A stretch of 64,000 bases of DNA from Parabacteroides sp. PFB2-10 (GTDB taxonomy: Bacteria > Bacteroidota > Bacteroidia > Bacteroidales > Tannerellaceae), in assembly GCF_029893085.1 (NCBI RefSeq), contig NZ_JARXWI010000006.1, forward strand, positions 62,001-126,000, read 5' to 3'. The notes under the pieces were generated by a model that ran no database searches, was not told the DNA's origin, and saw only the letters and a program-made list of their open reading frames with translations. Of the stretch, positions 1-9,714 are shown in pieces. Position 1 is the first letter of the stretch. Each line of letters starts with the position of its first letter. The position numbers were made by a program, and so were the translations under genes.

Positions 1-25
1 ACAAAATAAAATAACATCATAAATT

Positions 26-2059
26 ATGGACGGGAAAAGCAAAGATTTGATTACAGATAATATAGAGAAAATCAAAGTATTATTTCCAGAGGCAGTAGCC
101 GAAGTGGCTGATAAAGACAGCAACATATCCTACAAAATAGATATGGAAAAACTTTCCATTTTACTCGGTGAAGCCGCCATACCGACGGAAGATGCGGAGT
201 ATTACCAAAAATATGGAGAGAAATTCGCTTTCGAGTGGTCTGGTAAAAGAAGAGCGATTGCCGAAGCTCAGAAACGAAGTACTGGCACCTTACGTCCATG
301 CCCGGAAGAATCAGTTGATTGGGAGAATACTGAGAATCTTTACATAGAAGGGGATAATTTGGAAGTTTTGAAACTATTACAAGATTCTTACATGGGAGCA
401 ATCAAAATGATTTATATTGATCCTCCTTACAATACCGGGAAAGATTTTGTGTATAAAGACAATTACAAAGATAATTTATCCAACTATTTAGAACAGACAA
501 ATACGACAAATGCTGTGAATAGTGAAGCGAGCGGACGCTATCATACGAATTGGCTAAATATGATGTATCCACGCTTAAAACTTGCTCGTAATTTGCTTAC
601 TGACGACGGGGTCATTTTTATTTCCATCGATGATAATGAAGTGGCGAACTTAAGAAAAATTTGTGATGAGGTGTTTGGAGAAGATAATTTTGTGACTGAG
701 TTTGTTTGGGAAAAGAAAAAGAAACCATCATTTTTACATCGAAATGTCGGAAAATTAGGCGAATATGTATTATGTTATACAAAAAAAAGTTTATTCTCAA
801 TACCATTTTCTATAGAAACGACTACTGAGGGGAAAAAATATCCACTCAATAATGCTGGAAACTCTTTGGCGGTTTTAAAGTTTCCACCTAAAAGTGTTAG
901 ATTTAATTTTCAAGATCAGCAAATTGCAGCTCAAGATATGTCCGAGGGGAATATAATAACACGATTATTGGATGAGGTTGTAATAATTGACAATATGAAT
1001 GAAAATGAATTCAGACTTGAAGGCGAATGGCGTTATTCTCAAGAATTACTTAATACTATAATTGAAAACAAGGAAGAAATAATTATAAGCAAAATACCAT
1101 TTCGTCCTAATCATGTAAAAAAAGGAGGAGAAATAAAAAAAATGAAAAACTTCTTTTCTCCAAATCACTATTCTATGGAGACGAATGAAGATGCATCATC
1201 TCAGATAATTGAACTGTTTGGTAAAGAAGTCTTTTCTTATCCTAAGCCAATTAAATTGATACAAACTCTTATACAGGCTATTACATATTGTGATTCAAAA
1301 GCAATTGTATTAGATTTCTTCTCCGGGTCAGGAACGACAGCTCAATCTTTATTTGAGTATAATATGAAAAATAAAGGTGAAAGGAAGTTTATTTTAGTAC
1401 AACTTCCAGAGAACTTGGATGAAAATATAGGAAATGCTGATCCTGATACAAAAAAAATGTTACAGTCGGCTATTTCAACCTTAGAGGAGCTTAACAAACC
1501 TCATTATTTGACAGAACTAGCTAAAGAGCGCATCCGCCGTGCAGGCAAGAAAATACTTAAAGAACATAATTCAAAAGATACAGGCCTGTTTGCTGAAGAC
1601 TATAAGCTCGACATCGGTTTCAAAGTCTTCAAGCTCGATCGTTCCAATGTGAAAAATTGGGATATTGAGTTAGATAATCTCAAAGAAAGTGATGCTGCGA
1701 CACAATTAAAAGCAGAATTTAATAAAATATTAAATATTCTAAAACCCGAACGAACGGAATTAGACATTCTCTACGAAGTAATGCTTAAGCTCGGGCTTTC
1801 TCTTACCACAAAAGTGGAAGAAAAAGAGATTGAAGGAAAGAAAGCATTTGTTGTTGGCTCCGGAGTAATGGTTGCCACATTTGCAAAAAAGATAAGCTAT
1901 AAACAAATTGGGCAAATGTTAGACCTAAAAGCCGACTTTGTCAATCCCGGAGAGTTCAAATTCGTGATTGCTGATGAGAGTTTTGCCGATAGCAAAGATA
2001 AAACGAATGCTTTACAACTCTTTAAGCAACGTGGAATCACCAACTACGAAATAATCTAA
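26..2059 (+). CDS. mod: Type III restriction-modification DNA methyltransferase (Mod)
   Basis: This is the site-specific DNA methyltransferase and recognition subunit of a type III restriction-modification system, which methylates adenine in an asymmetric target and also gives specificity to the Res subunit. The catalytic motif DPPYNTGKDF lies near residue 132 and the AdoMet-binding motif DFFSGSGTTAQ near residue 430. That order (motif IV before motif I) is the beta-class layout known for Mod proteins; the variable stretch between them, about residues 230-420, should hold the target-recognition domain. At 677 aa it has normal length. The stop is 7 bp before res, so the two genes form an operon. 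No simple-sequence repeat of the phase-variable mod type is visible in the gene. The upstream promoter lies outside the window. The family call is secure; the recognition sequence cannot be read. Confidence 0.95.
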   Translation: MDGKSKDLITDNIEKIKVLFPEAVAEVADKDSNISYKIDMEKLSILLGEAAIPTEDAEYYQKYGEKFAFEWSGKRRAIAEAQKRSTGTLRPCPEESVDWENTENLYIEGDNLEVLKLLQDSYMGAIKMIYIDPPYNTGKDFVYKDNYKDNLSNYLEQTNTTNAVNSEASGRYHTNWLNMMYPRLKLARNLLTDDGVIFISIDDNEVANLRKICDEVFGEDNFVTEFVWEKKKKPSFLHRNVGKLGEYVLCYTKKSLFSIPFSIETTTEGKKYPLNNAGNSLAVLKFPPKSVRFNFQDQQIAAQDMSEGNIITRLLDEVVIIDNMNENEFRLEGEWRYSQELLNTIIENKEEIIISKIPFRPNHVKKGGEIKKMKNFFSPNHYSMETNEDASSQIIELFGKEVFSYPKPIKLIQTLIQAITYCDSKAIVLDFFSGSGTTAQSLFEYNMKNKGERKFILVQLPENLDENIGNADPDTKKMLQSAISTLEELNKPHYLTELAKERIRRAGKKILKEHNSKDTGLFAEDYKLDIGFKVFKLDRSNVKNWDIELDNLKESDAATQLKAEFNKILNILKPERTELDILYEVMLKLGLSLTTKVEEKEIEGKKAFVVGSGVMVATFAKKISYKQIGQMLDLKADFVNPGEFKFVIADESFADSKDKTNALQLFKQRGITNYEII

Positions 2060-2066
2060 TTGGAGT

Positions 2067-5042
2067 ATGGCTAAGGAAACAAAAATAAAGTTTAATCCAA
2101 ATTTGGATTATCAGAAACAGGCTGTTTCTTCTTCATTATTGATATTCAACGGACAGCGAAAATCATCTTCCCCTTTTACGATAAGCCAAGGGATAGGGAT
2201 GTTTACGCAAGATGAAGACTCTTTAGTTGTTGGAGAGGGAAATAGACTTACTATTTCAGAAGGAAAGATTCTGGACAACCTGAGGTCGATACAAATGGAG
2301 AACGGGCTGGACGTATCAGAAAACATGAAGATGCCTGATTTTACCATTGAGATGGAAACGGGAACCGGTAAGACCTATGTTTATCTCCGAAGCATTATTA
2401 ATATGTATCTGGAATACGATTTTAAGAAGTTTATCATTGTCGTTCCAAATCGTGCCATTCGAGAGGGTGTAAACGCCTCGCTAAAGGATCTGCAAGATCA
2501 CTTTCACGCATTGTACGGTGTTCGATATAGACACTTTATTTATAACTCTCAAGATTTGGGACAAGTAACCTCGTATGCACGTGCTACTACTTTGGAGATT
2601 ATGATTATCAATATTTCGGCGTTTAATCGTAGTTTTAAAGATATAAAGAAAGAAGATAAAGCGAATGTTATCCATCGTCCAAACGAAAAAACGCATGGCA
2701 GAAAACCAATCGATTTATTAGCAGAAACCAATCCGATTGTCATTATTGATGAACCTCAATCAGTGGACAATACTGATAATGCAAAAGTAGCGATAGCTTC
2801 TTTAAATCCATTAGCTCTCTTTCGTTACTCCGCTACACACCGACAAATAACGAATCCTATTTATAAATTAGGTCCGGTCGAAGCCTATAATCAAGAGCTG
2901 GTTAAACAAATCGAAGTCTTATCGATATTTGAAGATAGCGACTTGAATGGTTTATACATCAAAGTTATTTCTACCAATCCCTCAAAAAGAGAGGCTGAAT
3001 TGGAAATGAACTTTATTAATAGTAGTGGGCATGCAAAGCGAGAACATAAGAAAGTGGCCTATAATAGGCTTTTACATGAAGTTACTAAAAATCCGGCGTA
3101 TATTGGTTGTCGACTTACCAATATTGATGATAATAGCATAGAACTGAATGGTCATGAAAAACTATATATCGGGAATGTAAAAACGAATAATTTATTATAC
3201 TCGGATGATGAATTGAAACGACAAATGATTCGCGAAACGATAAAAGTACATTTTGAAAAACAACTGTCGTTACTTGATAAAGGAGTTAAAGTGTTATCCC
3301 TTTTTTTTATTGACCGTGTTGCCAACTTTAGAGATTATGGAGCAGAAGATCAACGAGGTAAATATGCAAAGCTTTTTGATGAGGAGTTCTTGAAACTGAC
3401 TCAAGAGAATGCTTTTTATCAAGAACTTTTCAATCGTTGGGGAGGTAGTGTTAGTAAATTGCGTGAAGGCTATTTCTCGGAAGACAAAAAAGGACTTCTA
3501 AAGGACACAAAAGGGGATACGGATGATGATATTTCGACTTACGATAAAATAATGAAACGCAAAGGGATATTGCTGAGCGAAACAGAACCGATTCGTTTTA
3601 TATTCTCACACTCTGCATTGAGAGAAGGTTGGGACAATCCCAATGTATTCCAAATTTGCATCTTGAAAGACCCTCAAATTAAAGAAGATAAAAACATTCG
3701 CTTACGACAGGAAATAGGACGTGGTCTTCGTATTGCAGTCAATCAGAATGGAGAACGAGTTCATGATAAAGGGGTAAACACGCTTACAGTTACCGCAAAT
3801 GAAACTTTCGGCGACTTCGTATCGCGCTTCCAAACTGAATTAAAAGATGATATCGGAGAGGAATTTAACAAAATAACGCCACACAAATTCCGTAATATCA
3901 CCTATATGGATAATGATGGAGTTAGACATATTCTTGGAGATGCTTTGGCTGAAAAACTATATTCCCATTTTGAAGATGAAGGCCTTGTTGTAAAACATAA
4001 GCCAACTGAGAAGCTACAAGACGCTTTGAAAATAAATCCTCAATCAATAGTTCCTAAAGAAGAGGTATTCCAACCGTATGAGGAGGCTATTATAAAACGA
4101 ACTGAAGAACTTGCAACTAAGATTGAGATTACAAAATACAAACCCAAACAGAAAGTTCGTATCAATAAACAGGTGAGATGCTCTGAAGAATTTAATGCGC
4201 TTTGGGATAAAATCAAGCATAAGACCACTTATTCTGTGGATTACAATGTCCATAATTTCAAATTGAAATGCATTAAAGAATTAAATGAACTAGAAGTTCG
4301 AAAGATAGTTTACAACATAGAAAAAGGTACTATCCAAATCGATTCAGACAAAGGTGTGTCAGATAAAGACGGTGTAAAAACCGATTTTAATGCCATGAGC
4401 TATTCGGGTAAAGTGCAAATCCCGGATATTATCCGTTACTTGCAAAATGAGACCGGATTAAAACGACAAACACTTATAGAACTTCTTTCTGAAACAAAAA
4501 CGTTAGGGCAAATCATTTACAATCCCCAACTATACATGGAGTTGGTTAGAGATACCATTAAGCGTCTTATGCAACACGAATTAGTGGAGGGAATCAAATA
4601 TGAAAGAATTGGAGAAGAATATGTGATGGAATTACCTGCTAACGACGAGATAGAGCAATTCTTTAATAAGCTGATTGCTGAAACACCTAATCGTTGCATA
4701 CTCGATCATATAAGCGTTGATTCTCAAGAAGAACAAAAATTTGCTCAGCAGTTAGACAATAACGAAAAAGTAAGTTGCTTTATGAAGCTGCCATCCTCTT
4801 TCAAAATAGACACACCATTAGGCTCTTATAATCCAGATTGGGCTGTTTATGTGAAAGGGATAGAAAACAAAGTCTACTTCATTGTAGAAACAAAAGGCAC
4901 AAATATCTTTTCTGAATTGAAACCATCAGAACAAGATAAAATCAATTGCGCAAAGAAGCACTTTGAAGTTGCTGCTCCTGAAGTAATTGTAGCAGCACCG
5001 GTTAAGGGTGGAGAAGCAAATAGATGGTTGAGTGGATTGTAG
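2067..5042 (+). CDS. res: Type III restriction enzyme Res subunit (helicase-nuclease)
   Basis: This is the ATP-dependent restriction subunit that acts with Mod to cut unmodified DNA. It has an N-terminal SF2 helicase core with Walker A METGTGKTYV near residue 98, a DEPQ motif (IIDEPQSVD) near residue 227, SATH near residue 255, and the late helicase motif RQEIGRGLRIAV near residue 550. The C-terminal end carries a PD-(D/E)XK nuclease signature: PDW near residue 926 and VETKG near residue 940. At 991 aa it is full length and no lesion is seen. It starts 7 bp after mod. All motifs needed for activity are present, so the type III system looks functional. Confidence 0.95.
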   Translation: MAKETKIKFNPNLDYQKQAVSSSLLIFNGQRKSSSPFTISQGIGMFTQDEDSLVVGEGNRLTISEGKILDNLRSIQMENGLDVSENMKMPDFTIEMETGTGKTYVYLRSIINMYLEYDFKKFIIVVPNRAIREGVNASLKDLQDHFHALYGVRYRHFIYNSQDLGQVTSYARATTLEIMIINISAFNRSFKDIKKEDKANVIHRPNEKTHGRKPIDLLAETNPIVIIDEPQSVDNTDNAKVAIASLNPLALFRYSATHRQITNPIYKLGPVEAYNQELVKQIEVLSIFEDSDLNGLYIKVISTNPSKREAELEMNFINSSGHAKREHKKVAYNRLLHEVTKNPAYIGCRLTNIDDNSIELNGHEKLYIGNVKTNNLLYSDDELKRQMIRETIKVHFEKQLSLLDKGVKVLSLFFIDRVANFRDYGAEDQRGKYAKLFDEEFLKLTQENAFYQELFNRWGGSVSKLREGYFSEDKKGLLKDTKGDTDDDISTYDKIMKRKGILLSETEPIRFIFSHSALREGWDNPNVFQICILKDPQIKEDKNIRLRQEIGRGLRIAVNQNGERVHDKGVNTLTVTANETFGDFVSRFQTELKDDIGEEFNKITPHKFRNITYMDNDGVRHILGDALAEKLYSHFEDEGLVVKHKPTEKLQDALKINPQSIVPKEEVFQPYEEAIIKRTEELATKIEITKYKPKQKVRINKQVRCSEEFNALWDKIKHKTTYSVDYNVHNFKLKCIKELNELEVRKIVYNIEKGTIQIDSDKGVSDKDGVKTDFNAMSYSGKVQIPDIIRYLQNETGLKRQTLIELLSETKTLGQIIYNPQLYMELVRDTIKRLMQHELVEGIKYERIGEEYVMELPANDEIEQFFNKLIAETPNRCILDHISVDSQEEQKFAQQLDNNEKVSCFMKLPSSFKIDTPLGSYNPDWAVYVKGIENKVYFIVETKGTNIFSELKPSEQDKINCAKKHFEVAAPEVIVAAPVKGGEANRWLSGL

Positions 5043-5096
5043 ATTAAGAAAGAGAAGGAAATTAATAAAAAAAGTAAATAATACAGATATTAAAAT

Positions 5097-6518
5097 ATGG
5101 GAAAAATTGGCAAACTAATACTATTTAGCGAGTACTTTGGAATCGATAGTAAAGAGATGTCGGAAATAGGAATATTCAATCCTATATTGAATTTAGACAC
5201 ACGTTTGTTTATTGACCCGATATTATTAAAAACATCTATTCATGAAATCATCAATACGGATGCTGCTCAAGAGTATCGTACATATTTTTCAAATATTATT
5301 TCACTTTTGGCTCTTTCTAAACAGCCTGATGATTTCGCTTGGAAAAATGCTTTAAAACAATTACCTGAAAAAGAAATTGACGGCACTTGCTTGGGTTATG
5401 GAACAAATTCAATCTCAGGCAGAAGAATGAATGAAGATATTAAATTTTCGTTGATTACGACAGCAAAAGGCATTATTGATTTAGGGATTAAAGACCCTGA
5501 GTTGTTTTCTATTTTACCTTTATTCAACAAAGGTATCGGGCCGGATACCATAAGCGATATTGCTACAAGAGCAATTCATAAATCGTTGTTGAAATTCTCC
5601 GCTGCTCATGCTAAGATTTTGAAAATACCAACAGAAAGGGTTGATCTTTATGGTGAAGAGTGGGACGTGATTACAAATCCCATTAGGAGAAAATCTCACA
5701 TCTTATTACTGCCTAATGATATATTAAGAAATCTTCCAATTGTAAATGACTGGAATGATATTGCAGATGCTGCCTCATTTAATAGTAATCTGAGGCATAA
5801 AATTAATAGACTGGTTGCTGAAATATTCAAGCAAAAAACGAAAGAAAGCAGAGCCAACTACATTTCTGAGATAATGCATGACAAGAGTGCGATTTTAGAT
5901 TTTATAGAAGTTATAAGAGGCTGTAAAGGAGATGCATATAATCAGCTTGTAGATAATGACAGGATTGTTGTTTTTAGTAAAGCTGCTGAAATCATTCAAC
6001 AACAACCGTGTGATAAAAGAAGTTTTCGAAAAAACAAAAGCGGACTTGAAGAGTTGGTGGCAACCATAATAGATCGATTTCAATTTTTAGTTGAAGATAA
6101 GGGGCTTAATAAACTACTTTGGAAAGAAGACAAAAAGAATAGATGCAAGGAGTCGGTAGCACAATTAATCTTTCATGCTGTGGCTCTAATCTATTGTCAA
6201 GCAAACGACATTGATGTAAGTCCTGAAACAGATACAGGTACAGGGCTTATTGATTTTAAATTCTCAGATGGATACAGAAATAAAATTATTGTAGAAATTA
6301 AGTATTCTGACAACCCCAGCTTGCTACATGGATTAGAAAAACAACTTCAGCAGTATTTGAAGTCAGAAGAGTGCGACAAGGGTTATTATGTTGTATTAGA
6401 TGTGGGTAAATTAGATTCAAAACTAGACAAAATGAATAAATTGAATAACGATGCACAAATTAAGTCAGAGATTTTCTATATTGATGCACAACTCAAAAAA
6501 TCAGCGAGTAAAAAATAA
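5097..6518 (+). CDS. Unknown protein with C-terminal PD-(D/E)XK nuclease-like segment, linked to type III RM
   Basis: I do not recognise a named family for this 473-aa protein. The last 100 residues look like a PD-(D/E)XK nuclease core: an acidic residue in TGLIDFKF near residue 385, VEIKYS with the E-x-K pair near residue 400, then QLQQYL near residue 417, which resembles the Q-xxx-Y motif of RecB-type nucleases, followed by the strand GYYVVLDVG. The N-terminal 350 residues look alpha-helical and soluble, with no signal peptide or membrane segment. It follows res by 54 bp on the same strand and is followed by the HD gene after 10 bp, so it is probably an accessory or separate anti-phage effector carried with the RM genes. 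The nuclease role is inferred from the motif spacing. Confidence 0.55.
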   Translation: MGKIGKLILFSEYFGIDSKEMSEIGIFNPILNLDTRLFIDPILLKTSIHEIINTDAAQEYRTYFSNIISLLALSKQPDDFAWKNALKQLPEKEIDGTCLGYGTNSISGRRMNEDIKFSLITTAKGIIDLGIKDPELFSILPLFNKGIGPDTISDIATRAIHKSLLKFSAAHAKILKIPTERVDLYGEEWDVITNPIRRKSHILLLPNDILRNLPIVNDWNDIADAASFNSNLRHKINRLVAEIFKQKTKESRANYISEIMHDKSAILDFIEVIRGCKGDAYNQLVDNDRIVVFSKAAEIIQQQPCDKRSFRKNKSGLEELVATIIDRFQFLVEDKGLNKLLWKEDKKNRCKESVAQLIFHAVALIYCQANDIDVSPETDTGTGLIDFKFSDGYRNKIIVEIKYSDNPSLLHGLEKQLQQYLKSEECDKGYYVVLDVGKLDSKLDKMNKLNNDAQIKSEIFYIDAQLKKSASKK

Positions 6519-6528
6519 TTAATTAGTT

Positions 6529-6945
6529 ATGTTACAAAAAGCCATCCAAATAGCAACTAAAGCCCACGAAGGTCAATACGACAAAAGCGGAATGCCTTAC
6601 ATTGGCCACGTTATGCGTGTCATGGAAGCTGGAAAGAACGATAACGAAAAGATTGTTGCTGTTCTTCACGATATTGTAGAAGATACCGATTGGACTTTCG
6701 AGAAACTAGAAGAGGAAGGATTTGCTACATATATAATTGATGCAATACGATGTTTAACTAAGACATCAGAAGATGAGCCTTATGAAGAATTCATAAAACG
6801 GGTTCAGACAAATCCTTTGGCTGTGCGAGTGAAAATTAATGATTTAGCAGACAATATGGATATACGAAGACTTTCTGCTATTTCAGAGAAAGATGTTGAG
6901 CGTTTAAGAAAGTATCACAAAGCACATAAAAGGCTAACCACATAA
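6529..6945 (+). CDS. Small HD-domain protein resembling (p)ppGpp hydrolases (small alarmone hydrolase type)
   Basis: This 138-aa protein matches the hydrolase half of RelA/SpoT-type enzymes. It has HEGQYDKSGMPYIGH at residues 13-27, the metal-binding HD followed by ED in VLHDIVEDTDWT near residues 46-57, and VKINDLADNMD near residue 102, which parallels the conserved KLADRLHNM segment. No synthetase domain is present, so it is a stand-alone hydrolase-like unit. Known stand-alone enzymes of this type remove pyrophosphate from alarmone nucleotides and some serve as antitoxins to toxic synthetases. Here it sits 10 bp after a nuclease-like gene and 15 bp before fic within a defence operon. A role in resetting a nucleotide signal or neutralising a toxin is inference. 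No partner synthetase is visible nearby. Confidence 0.7.
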   Translation: MLQKAIQIATKAHEGQYDKSGMPYIGHVMRVMEAGKNDNEKIVAVLHDIVEDTDWTFEKLEEEGFATYIIDAIRCLTKTSEDEPYEEFIKRVQTNPLAVRVKINDLADNMDIRRLSAISEKDVERLRKYHKAHKRLTT

Positions 6946-6960
6946 GCAAATCAATATCGC

Positions 6961-7989
6961 ATGAAAAAGACTAATAAAGAGCAACTTCTCCAACTTATTG
7001 ATGAATACAATCAATTAGGGATTGGACAGCAGATAGATCATGATAAGTTCTATCTCTATTCTCTTATTACACATTCTACTGCTATAGAAGGCTCTACGGT
7101 AACGGAGGTAGAGAACCAATTGCTCTTTGATGAAGGTATTTCTGCAAAGGGGCGGACAATTGGCGAGCAGATGATGAACCTTGATTTGAAAGCGGCTTAT
7201 GAATACAGTATGAAGTTGGCAAAACAACATACTGAATTCAACACAAAAATGCTCAAATCCCTTTCCGCAATTGTGATGAAGAATACTGGTAGCGTCTACA
7301 ACACTTTGCAAGGTTCGTTCGATTCTTCTAAAGGTGACCTTCGTTTAGTAAATGTAATAGCAGGCACAGGAGGTAGTTCTTATATGAATTATCTGAAAGT
7401 TCCGGCACATTTGGAGGCTTTCTGCCAACAGATGAACGAACGCAAAAACACCCTATTGCAAAGTAATGATATAATAGAAAAGTATTTGTTGAGTTTTGAT
7501 GCTCACTATTTACTCGTAACTATTCATCCGTGGGTGGACGGCAATGGAAGAATGTCTCGTCTAGTGATGAATCACCTGCAATTTGAGCTTGATCTTATTC
7601 CTACCAAGGTAGAGAAAGAGAATAAAGCGGAATATATACAGGCATTGATAGATTCTCGTGAACAGGAATCATTAGAACCTTTTCGCGAGTTTATGTTAGC
7701 TGAACATATCCGCAATTTGCACAAAGAGATAGAGGCTTATAAAAAATCAAATGAATTTGATCCATTAAAAGTGATAAGTGAACCTCAAGAACCCCAAGAT
7801 GAACCTCAAGAAAAGACAATAGAAAAGATTATACTAGAAGAAATTCGGAAAAACAATAAAATCACAAGAGAAGAATTGGTGGAAATTACCCATACTAGCC
7901 TAAGCACGATTAAACGTAGACTTAAGAAGATGAGCGATAAGGTTGTTTATATCGGCAGCGGATATAGTGGTCATTGGGAGATAAAATGA
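6961..7989 (+). CDS. Fic family protein, copy 1 (class II-type, self-inhibited)
   Basis: Fic enzymes transfer AMP or other phosphate-containing groups onto target proteins. The catalytic motif HPWVDGNGRMSR lies at residues 189-200. STAIEGS at residues 39-45 fits the N-terminal inhibitory motif [S/T]xxxE[G/N], so the protein should be auto-inhibited (class II). Residues 285-340 resemble a winged helix (KITREELVEI...TIKRRLKKM), suggesting DNA binding or autoregulation. The linker holds repeated EPQEPQ/EPQE units. A close paralogue lies at 21483-22514, and the two genes match from about 15 bp before the start codon (caaatMaatatcgcATG) to the end. The target is unknown. No damage is seen. Confidence 0.9.
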   Translation: MKKTNKEQLLQLIDEYNQLGIGQQIDHDKFYLYSLITHSTAIEGSTVTEVENQLLFDEGISAKGRTIGEQMMNLDLKAAYEYSMKLAKQHTEFNTKMLKSLSAIVMKNTGSVYNTLQGSFDSSKGDLRLVNVIAGTGGSSYMNYLKVPAHLEAFCQQMNERKNTLLQSNDIIEKYLLSFDAHYLLVTIHPWVDGNGRMSRLVMNHLQFELDLIPTKVEKENKAEYIQALIDSREQESLEPFREFMLAEHIRNLHKEIEAYKKSNEFDPLKVISEPQEPQDEPQEKTIEKIILEEIRKNNKITREELVEITHTSLSTIKRRLKKMSDKVVYIGSGYSGHWEIK

Positions 7990-8027
7990 AAAGTAAGTAT
8001 TGTATTTAAGCTTAAGAACAAGTTAAA

Positions 8028-9701
8028 ATGTCATACAAAGCAAAAATCTCTAAAACTGCGAATGGAGTAAAAGAGAAAAAATCGGTTCTCTTTATTGAAT
8101 ATCTACTGGTTGATGCTCCTGCGAAAACTAAAATAGAAACAGAAGACACAAATGCCAATATAGATGGATATATTGAACTTTTAGATGAAGATGGGTATCC
8201 TAAAGGTAAAGTAACTATACAGGTTAAAACGGTCAATAAGGTGGATGAAAACAAGAATCGTTTCCCTTGCCCAACATCTCTTTTTGCACATGCTGAAGTC
8301 ACAACAGATATAGTTTTACTTATTGCTGTTGATCATAGCCAAAATGTTGCTCTATGGAAATACATATCTCGATCATTGCTAGAAGAGAATCGTAGTAAAG
8401 AAGAGCAAGAAACTATAACTTTGCATTTTGGAAATGAAGAAAAACTCTCATCATCAACACTATCCACCACTCTTCAAACTTGGCGCTCAATATCTCAACG
8501 AGAAGTTAAGATAAACCAAGATGCATCGTATCTTAGTGCTGAGAACGAAAAATTACGCCAACTGATTCTTCAGTCACAAAACTCTACTTTCAAAATTGCC
8601 AAAGAAGATGTAATCAAAATCCAACAGTTTTCAGATGCATACAATCATCTCCTTGATAGTGAATTTCGTTATATCAAAGAGACCATTTTCCCTAAGTGCT
8701 GGAAAAGAGGTATTGCAATTTATACATTTGGAGACACAGAACTCTGCTATTCTCTCTTCAATATCAAATATGGAGAAAATAGTCTTCTTATGAAGCAACT
8801 TCCCGAGACTGTCATGAGATATGACAAAGGTGATTATTCTTCATGTCAATATCAGTCAAATGACATAAAAGAGAACCATAAGTTAATGGCTATTAAACTC
8901 GTAAAGACCCATGTGGAAAAATTCATCAAAGAGCGAAGAATTATTCCTGCATATGATGAATTCATTTTAGAATATGTTAGAGATTTTTGTGTATATAGCA
9001 ATCGGGAGCTTAATATTGACGACTCAAAGCTTTCAGATATACCAAAACTTATTGAACAAATAAAACACAAATATCCGCGCATTTCAAGTATGCCCCATAC
9101 AGTACTTCGTGGACACAAGAAAATACCTATCAATATATTATACGAAGGCCTTCTTTTTCTTCAAAACCGAGGGTACACAAAGATACCTTCGCTCTATCCA
9201 AATCGTGGAAATTACGCAGACTCTGGATTAGTATCTAGCTGGTATACACCAGAATTAGCTTTTCAAAAATTGCAGATGGTAGTAACTGTCGCTTATAGTG
9301 CTTATTCTGATTTTATTAATAACAATTTCCCATTTTTAGCGAAAGAGCTTGATTGTTATTATGGGGCAAACATAATTGTAATCGATTTAGAATACACTTC
9401 TGATGGTTGGCCCTGTATATACATTCTATTTTTAAAGAATCAAATGCCTGATAATACTAAAAAAATCATATTCACAAAAAAAGAAAGTTCCCCACTGCTT
9501 AAGGAAAATGAGGTTGAGGAGTATTCCAAACTTTTTCAGCTTCCTTTAGTTACTTATCAAGGGAAACAATACGTTCTGTTTAGAGGACAAGGAGGTGATG
9601 CACATAAATATTTATTTGATCGATATAATTTTCTTTCTGTATTTTACGATGTCTTAGAAGATAGAATGCAAGAATACTTCAAACAGATTACTGAAAATTA
9701 A
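8028..9701 (+). CDS. DUF4365-type (PD-(D/E)XK-like) N-terminal domain protein
   Basis: This 557-aa protein begins with a region resembling DUF4365, a nuclease-like fold found in defence loci: NANIDGYIELLDEDG at residues 44-58, then KVTIQVKTVN at residues 63-72, with an acidic residue and QVK in the place of the nuclease D...(E/Q)xK core. Residues 85-130 (TTDIVLLIAVDH, VALWKYIS) continue the fold. Residues 200-557 are not recognised; they contain no clear membrane segment or NTPase motif. It replaces the zinc-ribbon plus membrane-protein pair found at the equivalent position (between fic and the VbhA-like gene) in the second module, so it is the exchangeable cargo here. Function beyond a likely nuclease-type domain is unknown. 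Confidence 0.55.
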   Translation: MSYKAKISKTANGVKEKKSVLFIEYLLVDAPAKTKIETEDTNANIDGYIELLDEDGYPKGKVTIQVKTVNKVDENKNRFPCPTSLFAHAEVTTDIVLLIAVDHSQNVALWKYISRSLLEENRSKEEQETITLHFGNEEKLSSSTLSTTLQTWRSISQREVKINQDASYLSAENEKLRQLILQSQNSTFKIAKEDVIKIQQFSDAYNHLLDSEFRYIKETIFPKCWKRGIAIYTFGDTELCYSLFNIKYGENSLLMKQLPETVMRYDKGDYSSCQYQSNDIKENHKLMAIKLVKTHVEKFIKERRIIPAYDEFILEYVRDFCVYSNRELNIDDSKLSDIPKLIEQIKHKYPRISSMPHTVLRGHKKIPINILYEGLLFLQNRGYTKIPSLYPNRGNYADSGLVSSWYTPELAFQKLQMVVTVAYSAYSDFINNNFPFLAKELDCYYGANIIVIDLEYTSDGWPCIYILFLKNQMPDNTKKIIFTKKESSPLLKENEVEEYSKLFQLPLVTYQGKQYVLFRGQGGDAHKYLFDRYNFLSVFYDVLEDRMQEYFKQITEN

Positions 9702-9714
9702 TACTAAAAACAAA

